Positions 22,016 to 36,119 of a stretch of 64,000 nucleotides of DNA are shown here, piece after piece. Position 1 is the stretch's first letter; each line of letters opens with the position of its first letter. Source of the DNA: Xestospongia muta. Taxonomy: Eukaryota > Porifera > Demospongiae > Haplosclerida > Petrosiidae. The notes beneath the pieces are model-generated. The model saw nothing but the letters and a program-made list of their open reading frames with translations, made no database searches and was not told the origin of the DNA. Where the stretch lies: assembly GCA_963693285.1 (NCBI GenBank), contig OY848926.1, positions 501,001 to 565,000 of the forward strand, in the 5' to 3' direction. The position numbers and the translations under genes were made by a program.

Positions 22016-22103
22016 TTCCCCAGGGGAGGATCGAACTCCCGACCTTCGCATTTCTCAATACTGTTTATAAGTACGACGCGCTAACCGACTGAGCCACTGG
22101 GGA
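22016..22103 (-). tRNA. tRNA-Ile(UAU): tRNA-Ile (anticodon UAU) with an intron
   Basis: The minus strand folds as a cloverleaf: acceptor TCCCCAG/CTGGGGA, D-arm GGCTCAGTCGGTTAGCGC, anticodon stem TCGTA/TGCGA around CTTATAA, T-arm GGGAG-TTCGATC-CTCCC, discriminator A. The anticodon TAT lies in the loop, and about 14 extra bases after position 37/38 separate the two stem halves, as expected for the intron that eukaryotic tRNA-Ile(UAU) genes commonly carry. The A box (GGCTCAGTCGG) and B box (GGTTCGAnnCC-like GAGTTCGATCC) are intact. A T6 stretch follows on the minus strand. Confidence 0.9.
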
Positions 22104-22471
22104 CTGCCGACTATCACTCATGACAAATTTTTTCATAATCCTGAAGACAGTCTTATAACGTACACACAGAGTCTCTAGTTTTTCAGTAAAAGATTAATTT
22201 ATCAGAATGACAAACAAGTATTCTTGCTGGCTAAAATACTACACAATAACGATAACAATAATAATAATTAATATTTTTAATAACTTAGTGCAACAATGCA
22301 CACATATTCCTTTCTCAATTCCTATGAACAAACACCTTGCATTTTGATATTGTCATTAATTTGAAAAGCACATGTAAAGCATAACGATATCGGTGTATGC
22401 AGATGTGTTAAATTATATAACAGTTAATACAATAAGAAGAGGAAGAACGATATTCTTCATTGTGAATGGTG

Positions 22472-24655
<2,184 letters not shown>

Positions 24656-24834
24656 TTTACTTAAATGTCTCTGACTGATGGATGGCCCACTTTCACTTCT
24701 CTAAGGGTGGAGATTATAGATAGATCCAGAAACTAGGCGGAGTCTGAGGGTAATCATGAATATCATTATCTTTAAACTATCGTATCGTTGGTCATGTCTT
24801 AATAAAAACAAGATAACTTTAATAATTATTAAAA

Positions 24835-25558
<724 letters not shown>

Positions 25559-25620
25559 TTTTCAATGCTGAGTCATCATATTGAGTTATTTTAATAATTT
25601 AAAATTAATCAATGAATTAT

Positions 25621-26431
25621 CTAAAATTGTTTATTGGCTGGAATTACAAAATCATCTGGTACAGGCATAAATAGAGAATGCCTAACTTGTTCACCAACAG
25701 CCTGTGAAAAATGGCCTTTGCCTAAAAAAGACATATAATCAAGTTTGGTAATAGAATAATGTAATAGTGCATATTAGCACTGGATTTGCTCAAAGACTTG
25801 CAGTGTCTTGTCTAATTTACCATGAATGTCTTCTACAAAGAACACTTCTCCTTTCTTAAAAACCCTTTTCTCTCCACTGGATACAGTTACTTCTACATCA
25901 GCATCTAAATTGACTATAAATTGACGTTGTGGTGCAGTATGCCAAGAAAATTTATACGAGGAAGGCGTCTCACGAAATATAATCCCAGTTGTTGGTAAGA
26001 CAGTAGAAAGATGTCCAATATCACCTGCAGAATACCTGATCATATTTACATGTACATTACATAGTTAAGTGAAGGTACATATTCTTTGTTCATTTACTAC
26101 CTTGATGTTTCATTTCAATGTAAAATGTATCAAAATGTGATTCTCCTTTCTCATCTGCATATACTCGTGTCACTGGAAATAATTTCTTTGCTGTCTGAAA
26201 TATAATAAATTGAGATTAAGATGTAGCTCAATACCCTTCTCAGTAGAGCTCTAGAATCAAGAGTAGATGCTCAGGTTGACAGTGATAGATTGTTTGAAAA
26301 ATAACTGTTTTATAACTTTAGTAAACTTACATGTGTTCGATAATATTTATAAAGTTTATTTATTATTGTAATTATCTCACTCAAGCTCATGATAATTGAT
26401 AATTGGTTGCAGTGATCCTCACCTCTGACAT
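25621..26431 (-). CDS. Small cupin-fold protein
   Basis: Exon 1 is only ATG TCA GAG (26423-26431). Then come TAKKLFPVTRVYADEKGESH... FYIEMKHQG (about 26102-26195), a long exon (about 25817-26033) with FRETPSSYKFSWHTAPQRQF, VNLDADVEVTVSSGE and FKKGEVFFVEDIHG, and a final exon (25621-25723) starting GKGHFSQAVGEQ and ending PDDFVIPANKQF, about 140 aa. The pattern FRETP..Y...WHTAPQRQ..V.L....EV..SSGE...F..GEV...ED..GKGH is that of small single-domain cupins common in bacteria and scattered in eukaryotes. Of the classic metal ligands only the His of WHTAP and the GKGH His are evident. Substrate unknown. Starts 460 bp from MTR in divergent orientation. Confidence 0.72.
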
Positions 26432-26890
26432 TTCTTGAAAATTATCTGAATCAACAATGGGCAGGGCTATAGTATATATGTGTAATTAGAGGAAAGGTCG
26501 CACTGACCTTATTTCTACACGTGCTAGTTTTATTGTTATTTTCGAAAGTTATAACAAGAGAGAAGTAAGTTGATCAACATATCAGGTAATAGTGTATTAA
26601 ACTGCTCTGTTACTATCACAGCTAGTAGGTTATGTGGAATGACAGATCAAATTCATTTTATGAGCTTGTTTTATCAATCTTAGTTGAGATTTTAGTTTGA
26701 TAACCTTTTAAATATAAAAGAGGAAAGATATATGTATTGTAGAGAATTAGAAGTTTAGGTATACGGTTTTAGATCCACTGATTTTAACTGGCTTAGCTTT
26801 AAAATCTTCAGGAAGTGGGTGGGGCTCTTTTTATTGTACTAATGTTGACACTGCTGTTACTTCAATCACATAGAACTAGTGATATCTAAA
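26432..26890. promoter_or_regulatory. Divergent intergenic region, cupin gene / MTR
   Basis: About 460 bp between the minus-strand cupin start and the plus-strand MTR start. No coding and no motif I would name with confidence; by position it should hold both promoters. Confidence 0.45.
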
Positions 26891-29800
26891 ATGCCGTCCG
26901 AATCCTCAATACCATTTCGACCAACTTACCCAAAGATTTTTGGTAAGTTTAGTTGATATATTAATATTATATTTATCTTTATTTGACTATTAGGTCTTGG
27001 AGAACGTCTTGCTAAGGAGATGAGAAAAAGGATCATGATTTTAGATGGGGCTATGGGTACAATGATCCAGTCATACAAACTGACCGAAGAACAATTTCGA
27101 GGTAAACCATTACTTGTCAGATTTGTCTTATCATTGATTGTATTCCTGTGGTATATACCTGTATCTCCTTGTATGCTTTCCTTGGCTATAAAACTGACAT
27201 ATACTGAATTTACTGAAACAATTTAGACACTATGACTCTACAGTTAATGATGTATGTATTGTGGATGTGAATATGACCTAAGTAAGCCATGGTTTGATAC
27301 AGCGTTCGTATACTGTATAATTAAGTGTCCAGTTGAGATGTGCCACTCCTGGTATCGTATAAGTTGTAATATTGCCTTGAATGTCTTTAGTTTGCAATCC
27401 AAATAAATCCTTGCTATATGCCTAGAGAGATAGGAGGAGGCATACAGAAGGAGATGGAAGGAGGTAGAAGAAAGGAAGGAGGGAGGAGGTAAAAGGTAGA
27501 AGAAGGAGGAAGGGAGATGAAAGAACAATGGAAGAAATTTAGTATTACCTCTGTCTCCTTCATTGTCAAAACATTAGTGTCATTATTAACAGGATAGAAA
27601 CCAAACTGACTATAATACAAAATGTTAAAGATATCCACTAGTACATATACCTTGATTGCCATGGTGTTATCACACCATCATCTGGTCCACCTATTAAAAT
27701 GATTTGTTTCACTTTGAGGAAATTTTCTTTGCAAGTATTTAACTCTATTTCAACACAATGTTATAGCTTGTAATAATGAGATAATAAACCTGGTGTTGAG
27801 CAGTCATTGATTTTAGGCAAATATATACACTCTTTCTTATACATATCTTGATGGAATGGATCTATAAATAGATAATAAGATACGACAGGTGTGTACAGAG
27901 GGAGGAGGAGAGGAGGTATTATAACATACCATTCCAATAGTTAGCTATTGAGACCGTCTTTTGAGTATTAGATTTATATGCATATCTAATAAGTGAACAG
28001 CAAGAACATTTTATTGTAATGAAAGAGCTTTTGTGTTGTCCTGGTAATTTATTTTACTTACAGATACACATCTTTTTTATATTTACAAGGAATCCATTTT
28101 TTTAAATATGAAGTCACTGGAAAGTATAGTGATTGTGTGTATTACTAAAAAATCATAGATTTTAACTTACATCCATATTGTCCCATTAGTGGTGCAGAGA
28201 GAGAGATAAAAGTATGGACATTGTGATCAGGATAAAGCTCTAATAACCCTCGGCAGACTAACCCCCCTGTGTATGAGAGAGTGAGAGAGATGAAAATAGT
28301 CATTTCATCGTATACCTTGTGAATAACAATACAGTATAACACCATCAGGTGCATTGACAACATGAGGGTGTATTTCTTTATAAACTCCTTTCACTTGAGT
28401 CCATAAATCAGTTGTCAGACTCTCTAAATGTTCATATGACTTTACTACAGTTATATTTGTACCTTCAGGAGTAAACAATACATAACATATTATTATATGT
28501 ACTGGCAGTAAACCTGGATGCTCCTTTTGAATGTAGTCAATTGTTGTTGGCCATGTTTGTTTGCCACCAAACAATCCATGAACTAATATTACTGGTCTAT
28601 AGCCCTTGATATGAAGGAATAACTGACAGAGAAGTAGTATCTTTGTAAGGCCAGACATCTTTTGGTTGAGGAATAGAGAGCTATTGTTCCAGATCAGTCA
28701 GGACACTCGGGTGTGTTTTCTAGTGGAACTACAGCTGTAAAGATTGTTATTATATACTGTTATTTTATCTGTCCTATTTCCTTTAATGGTAATGTTGATT
28801 TATGAATATGGACTGTAGTTTTGACAAATAACTGCTAAAACTGTTTTCCTTAATACGTTGTTTTTATAAGAGTGCTTTTGTCAAAATTGAAATTGAAACT
28901 ATTATTACATCAGTATGACAAAATAAATGATATTGTACATACTTACTTCTATTTTGATAAAATACCCTACATTGATGGGTAAAATACCCTATTATTAATG
29001 GTAAACAAGTATTGTCATACTTGTCATGTGATACATATGATACTGATGCTATCATATATACTTGTATATAACTTGTATAGTAATAAAAACATAATACTAT
29101 CATGTGTACAAGTATGTATAACTCTATTACTAACTGAATATTATATAGCTACAATATTTCTTATTAGGGGAAGAATTTAAAGATCATCCCAAGCCTCTTC
29201 GAGGTGACAATGATCTTCTCTGTCTTACACAACCAGATATTGTCTATGAAATACACAAGGTATAATACGATATTTATCGTGATAGTAATGATGATGTGTG
29301 TGTGTCTCTGATAGGGGTATTTGGAGGCTGGTGCTGACTTTATTGAGACAAACACTTTTAATGGAACATCAGTTGCTCAGGCTGACTATGGCATGGAACA
29401 TATGGTAACAATTAATGGATGAATGGATGAATGGACAATAGACGATGGATGGACTGATCCACCTCTTCTGTGATGTTATAGGTACATCGTATCAATAAAG
29501 CAGCTGCTCAAATTGCATGTAAAGCTGCTGTTGATGTTGAAAATGCAACAGGTAAACAAAACAAATATGATGTAATTAATAATATGTATAAAATAAATGT
29601 AGGCATTCCTCGATTTGTAATTGGTGCAGTAGGTCCAACTAATAAGACCCTCTCTGTATCACCATCTGTAGAACGGCCAGATTATCGAAATATCAGTAAG
29701 TTTTAACATTTTATATATAACACTCTCTCTCCCTTTCTCTAGCATTTGATGAACTAGTCAAGTCATATGCAGAACAATGTCGAGGGTTATTGGATGGTGG

Positions 29801-31074
29801 TGTAGATATTTTAATGGTAGAAACTATTTTTGATACAGCAAATTCTAAAGCAGCACTCTTTGCTATTGATACACTATTTGAATCAGAGTATGAACCAGTA
29901 CCTGTATTTGTAAGTAACTACATTATGATGTACATCTATTGTTTATCATGTGTAGATATCTGGTACTATTGTTGATAAAAGTGGTCGTACACTTTCTGGG
30001 CAAACATCAGAGGCATTTCTAATCAGTGTTACCCACTCGAGACCTCTTTGGTAAGATAAGAGATGGGTGTGGCCTTAATGTACCTATTTATTTAGTATTG
30101 GACTTAATTGTGCTTTGGGTGCAACTGAAATGAGACCATTTATTCAAAACATTAGTCGTTTGACAGAAGCCTTTGTTCTCTGTTATCCTAATGCTGGTAA
30201 TACTTGTTGTATTGTAATATCTAACCACATATATTGTATACCTAGGTCTTCCTAATGCTCTTGGAGGTTATGATGAAACACCAGAAGTTATGGCAGCTCA
30301 TTTGAAGGTATTATATCTATTTGTGTGTGTGTGTATTGAAAAATCTCTTTGTAGTCTTTTGCACAGGATGGTTTATTGAATATTGTTGGAGGATGTTGTG
30401 GGACTACCCCTGAATTTATCAAGTAAATTAAAAATGAGTGAATGTGACTTTTATTTAGGATATTATTAGTAAACTATCAATATACTATTAGGATATCCTA
30501 GTCCTCATATATCACATTCATCATATATTATATTATAGAGCTATTGCTGATGCTGTAAGAGACATACCACCACGTGTACCACCTAGTAATTTATATCAAG
30601 ATACATTATTGTTATCAGGTACATGTACATGTACATATTTACATGTAATATCTTTGTCTTGTTTTAGGTCTTGAAGGAATGAGGATCAATCAACTTACCA
30701 ACTTTGTCAATATTGGAGAAAGATGTAATGTTGCGGGATCAAGGCGATTTGCTCGTTTGATTACTGCAGGGAAATTTGAAGTAAGCACAATGTCTGCATG
30801 TACATAACTACCATGTGATTATTGGATGATTGGTCACATGACTATCACATGATGACCATAAACATAATAATTTTGTTAATGATATTTCTTGTCGTGTTGT
30901 TTAGGAAGCACTTAATGTTGCTAAGATACAAGTGGAAATGGGAGCACAAGTACTTGATCTGAACATGGATGAAGGGATGTTGGATAGTGTATCTGCTATG
31001 AGTCGTTTTTGTAACTACATCTCTACAGAACCTGATATAGCTAAGGTACAGTGAGAAAAAATGGATAATGTACT

Positions 31075-31110
<36 letters not shown>

Positions 31111-32429
31111 CTCCCTCTCTGTATTGATTCCAGTAACTTCTCAGTTGTTGAGGCAGGTCTCAAATGTTCCCAGGGAAAATGTATTGTTAATTCCATAAGT
31201 TTAAAAGAAGGAGAGGAAGATTTTGTAACAAAAGCAAAAATTGTCAAAAAATTTGGAGCCGCACTTGTTGTTATGGCATTTGACGAAGTGGGACAAGTAA
31301 GAGCCCAAAATCCACTCATTCAACTAATGAAATTATACAGTTATATTTACCAGTTTATTTTCCTCTCATTTTAGGCTACTAGTGTAGAGAACAAAGTCTC
31401 CATATGTACTCGTTCCTATAATATTCTAGTTAATCAAGTGGGGTTTAATCCCAATGACATCATCTTTGACCCAAACATTCTCACCATAGCAACCGGCATG
31501 GAAGAACACAACACTTATGGTATATCATTTATTGAGGCCACAAGACAAATTAAAGTAATTTTTTAAATAATTATATTTTATCTTTTAATTTGTTTTATTA
31601 TTTTTATTGACTTTTTTATTTTCAGAAAACATTACCAGGTGCTAGAGTTAGTGGAGGGTTGTCTAATTTTTCTTTCTCTTTTCGTGGGAAGGACGTTATT
31701 CGTGAAGCAATGCACAGTGTCTTTCTCTATCACGCCATTCAGGTATGTAATTAACTGTAACTGGTTTAGTTATAGAACTAATCATTTTCTTTCTAAACTA
31801 AAATAAATAAAATATAGATGCTTTACTGATAAGAAAGATGTAACTTTTTTTTTTAGGCTGGTATGGACATGGGTATTGTTAACGCTGGTAATCTTCCTGT
31901 ATATGATGATATTGATAAAGATCTACTTAATTTGTGTGAAAATTTGTTATGGAATAGGGACCCAGATGGTACAGAGAAACTACTTCTATATGCACAGGTA
32001 TGTTAATCCATTACTTGTTTCCATGCGTCCATTTCTTACATGTCGATTTATTTAATAGTCTCTAGGGGAAGGAGCTAAAAAAGAAATTGCTACTGATGAG
32101 TGGAGAAATGATAGTGTTGAAGCTAGGTTGTCTTACTCACTAGTCAAAGTACATTGTAAAGGTTTCCTCTCTTTGAAATGACTATTGTCTATTTCAGGGT
32201 ATTGATAAATATATTGTTGATGATGTGGAGGAGGCACGTCTCTCTACTGATAAATACCCCAGACCTCTTAATATTATAGAAGGGCCATTAATGGCAGTAA
32301 GTTGTCTTGATTGCATTCCAATCTAATATTAATGTATGTCATGTAACTGCATAAAGTTCTGAGTTAACTAATTCTCACACAACCTTATTATTATTATTAT
32401 TATTATTATTATTGTTATTATTATTATTA

Positions 32430-32491
<62 letters not shown>

Positions 32492-35400
32492 GTTATTATT
32501 ATTGTTATTATTATTGTAATTATTATTGTTATTATTATTATTATTATTATTATTAGGGTATGAGTATAGTTGGTGATTTATTCGGGTCAGGAAAGATGTT
32601 TCTACCTCAGGTCAGTACAATAAATAAATTGTTTTACATATAATTCTTGTCACATGACATTCAGGTGATCAAATCAGCACGAGTCATGAAGAAAGGTGTC
32701 GGTCATCTTGTGCCATTTATGGAAAAAGAAAAGGAAGAAAAATTTAAACAAATGATTGAAGCAGGCCATGAAATTTCTGAAAATGTAAGTATCAGTCATA
32801 TGATAGTTATGTGATGTCTATAGTCATGTCACATGATAGTCATGTGATATATCTGTTATGTTTGTAGGATAGGTTTTTGGGGACAGTAGTGTTGGCAACA
32901 GTCAAAGGAGATGTCCATGATATTGGAAAAAATATTGTGGGTGTAGTCTTGGGATGTAATAATTTTAGGTATGTGGTATAAGAATGAGGGTGAATATATG
33001 CAATATGGGAATGAGCCTTTGAAATGCCTCTCTCTCTCTCTCTTTAGAGTTATTGATCTAGGTGTGATGACTCCTTCTGAGAAGATCATAGAAACTGCTA
33101 GAAAAGAAAAAGCAGGTATGTATGTGTAAAGGTAATTAAATATGATGTCATTATGATGTCATCATTGTACTAGATATTGTTGGTTTGTCTGGCCTTATTA
33201 CTCCTTCACTGGATGAGATGATTCATGTTGCCAAGGAGATGGAAAGAGAGGGGTTAAAAATTCCACTTTTAATTGGAGGTGCAACAACTTCCAAGTTAGT
33301 TTTAACATCCTCAAATAATAATTAAATCTAATGAATTAAAATATACAATATAATTTATAAATGTAATAAGTTTATGTCAAATGTTTTGTTAGAGCCATAA
33401 ATTGATTTGTACATTTTAGAACACATACAGCTGTTAAGATAGCACCACGTTATAGTCAACCTACAATACATGTACTAGATGCATCGAAGAGTGTTGTAGT
33501 GGTAAGTAAAACTTATTGTAACATGTATTATAATCCTATGACCATCATGTGACATCATGTGACATCATGTAACATCATATGATATCATGTAACATCATGT
33601 GACATTATGTGACACCCATCATGTAAATCATGTGACATCCATCATGTAACATCATGTAACATCATGTGACATCATATACACATATTAGGTTTCTACTTTA
33701 TTGGATCAAACTGCAAAGATGGATTATGCTGAAGATATTGCTGAAGAGTATACTGAGATAAGAGAGGATCATTATGAGAATTTAAAGGTTAGTATTTACT
33801 AGCTGTTTTAGTGCATATATTATATATGTCCATAATAGGATCGTAAATATTTAACTCTTGAACAAGCACGTACTCAAGGACTAACTTTAAATTGGTCTAA
33901 CTATAAACCAGGTAATAATGATGGGGTTATTCATTTTATGACTTCTTTCTCCTTTTCTCTTTTTAGTGGTGCCCAATAAACTTGGTATTACTTCCTTTGA
34001 GAACTATGATTTAAATCGTCTCATTCCTTATATCGATTGGAAACCATTCTTTGATGTGTGGCAGTTGAGAGGAAAATACCCAAACAGAGGATATCCAAAA
34101 ATTTTTAATGACGAAGACGTAGGTACGCCCCTGGTAATTAATCCAAATAAACAGTCTTAATGAAATTTTATCTTAATAGGACCTGAAGCACGTAAAGTGT
34201 TTGATGATGCACAAACTCTATTGCAGCAAGTTTCTAAGGAGGGACTACTTCAAGCTCATGGAATTGTCGGATTATACCGAGCTCAAAGAGTTGGCGATGA
34301 TATACAAATACTAGGAGATGATGACACCGTCATGGCAACTTTATTTGGCTTAAGACAACAGGTCAGTTAGTTACACACAAACACACAGCTGGACATCGTA
34401 ATGGAGTGTCACTGTAGAATTAGTCTTACTTTTTGTTTCTCTTAGGCTGACAAGACAGCTGCTGATTCATCTGGACCCTATCTTTGTCTCTCTGATTTTA
34501 TTGCACCAGCTGGATCTGGAGTGACTGACTACGTAGGGATGTTTGCTGTATCAGCAGGATTTGGTTGCAAAGAACTTTGTGATAAGTATGGATTTATTTT
34601 ATGAATCGAAGGATGGACAAATGGATCAATTATTAGATGAATTAATTAATCAATGAATAGTCATAAATCTGGTCTTTATATTTTATTATTAGGTATCAAG
34701 AGCAACACGATGATTATAATATTATTATGTTAAAAGCTCTAGCTGATCGTTTAGCTGAAGCATTTGCTGAAGAACTTCATGAAAGAGTTAGAAAAGACAT
34801 TTGGGGATATGGATCTAATGAGTCTCTTGATGCAGCTGATCTTCATAAGATCAAATACCAGGTAAATCTACATGTACATGTACATATACATGTACATGTA
34901 CATATACATGTATATTTACATTTACATGTACATGTATACAGAGAAGGATTATACTAATAAATGAAGTTCTAGGATCATAATCATGTAAAGGTATTGTGCA
35001 GGTATCCAGCAGGCCACACCTACTTTTATAGGAGTTATGGCCTTCCATCTATACACCTGCTAAATAATAGTGCAGCTGTTTGAGACCTCCATTTTCTTAT
35101 AAATTGAATGGAAGTTATAGAAGTCTAGCAAACATTACTTGTCATAAAATTGTATTGGCATACATGCTGCCGGCCCCTATGTTACTAAAAGTATCATCAA
35201 AGTTTATTGACTTGAGGTTATCACTATTTTATTTTGTTTTTTCCTTATAGGGTATTCGTCCAGCTCCTGGTTACCCCAGTCAACCTGATCACACAGAGAA
35301 GGAAGCTATGTGGCAACTCATGAATGTTGAAAAAATTACTGGTATTACATTGACGGAGTCACTAGCTATGGACCCACCAGCATCTGTTAGTGGACTGTAC

Positions 35401-35703
35401 TTTGCTCATCCTGACTCATTCTACTTTGCTGTGGGAAAGATTGCTAAAGATCAGGTGAGGAGGAATACGACCACTGAATGAACCTAGAGAATATTGCTGA
35501 ATCAGATAAAATAAAGTATCGTTTTTTAAAATTCTAATGATGTTCATCTTGACATAATACATTTCATTTTTATTTCTATTAATCTGTTTATTCATTTCTC
35601 TTTTATTTTTAAGGTTGAGGACTATGCCCAGCGTAAAGGAATGTCTGTTTCTGTCGTAGAGAAATGGTTAAGTTCTACTCTGGCATATGACCCTGACAAT
35701 TAG
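26891..35703 (+). CDS. MTR: Cobalamin-dependent methionine synthase
   Basis: Transfers methyl from 5-methyltetrahydrofolate through B12 to homocysteine, giving methionine and tetrahydrofolate in the cytosol. Starts [18 protein letters not shown] (26891-26942); exon 2 is 26994-27101 ([18 protein letters not shown]). Domains in order: homocysteine-binding barrel to about 30425, with zinc ligands in [14 protein letters not shown] and [10 protein letters not shown]; pterin-binding barrel (about 30669-32150; [20 protein letters not shown]-like [21 protein letters not shown]); B12 cap and Rossmann domain (about 32200-33710) with the [13 protein letters not shown] cobalt-binding His motif; reactivation domain binding S-adenosylmethionine with [12 protein letters not shown] (about 35262). 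Ends TLAYDPDN. About 30 short introns, except the second (27102-29167), which holds a nested minus-strand gene, and one with a (TTA)n tract. Confidence 0.96.
27278..28658 (-). CDS. PPT2: Palmitoyl-protein thioesterase 2-like lysosomal thioesterase, nested in MTR intron 2
   Basis: An alpha/beta hydrolase that removes fatty acyl groups from S-acylated substrates in the lysosome. The ATG at 28656-28658 gives a cleavable signal ([19 protein letters not shown]), then [19 protein letters not shown] with the oxyanion HGL, the nucleophile elbow CYSQG followed after an intron by [24 protein letters not shown], the YWNG..HQD region, [19 protein letters not shown] with the catalytic Asp, and VAHLNW with the catalytic His, ending [14 protein letters not shown]...YETC.EPWL in vertebrate PPT2 corresponds to the end. 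The Ser-Asp-His triad is complete. The entire gene, including its stop, lies between MTR exons 2 and 3 on the opposite strand. Length about 290 aa. Confidence 0.9.
32380..32557. repeat. (TTA)n imperfect trinucleotide repeat in an MTR intron
   Basis: About 170 bp of TTA repeats with scattered TTG units in an MTR intron, ending in tattattag at the 3' splice site before GGTATGAG, so here too the microsatellite runs into the acceptor. Confidence 0.95.
33538..33678. repeat. ACATCATGTG-type decanucleotide repeat in an MTR intron
   Basis: About 12 imperfect copies of a roughly 10-bp unit (acatcatgtg and variants with taac/atat) in the intron before the exon starting about 33690. Confidence 0.85.
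34862..34935. repeat. TACATG hexamer-rich tract in an MTR intron
   Basis: Imperfect tandem acatgt/acatat units right after the donor at about 34861. Largely self-complementary, so it could form a hairpin; no function evident. Confidence 0.75.
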
Positions 35704-36119
35704 CTCATATGACCCTGACAATTAGCTCTTTTATATCTATTTATTTGAACTTGTTAATTAATTATGATAATTATTTGAAACCAACTCATCTATTGATGTT
35801 ATTGTGTAATCATAATAATGATTTGTTTCTCCATTATTAGTAATGGCATTGATATTGTGTGGTTACTCCCTTTATAGTGATGTTATATCTTGTTCATTAT
35901 TTATTATTTAATATTTAATATTTAGAAGACATATTATTATGATTTGATAACCTGTAGCAAAGGATGATTTGTGTTTCGTTAAACTCTGTTAATAGTTTTT
36001 TATTTTGCAGTTATTCAATTGTAACTCAACTAATTGGTCAGGGAAATCATTCACAGACTGTATTACAAAGTTGTCTACAAGTGATCAAGAAGTGATTGTA
36101 AAGCAGACTACACGTTATT
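35704..36119. other. Intergenic region MTR / first Ig-like receptor
   Basis: About 415 bp of AT-rich noncoding sequence. It begins with a second copy of a 22-bp segment that includes the MTR stop region (35707-35728). The receptor ATG is at 36120. Confidence 0.6.
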
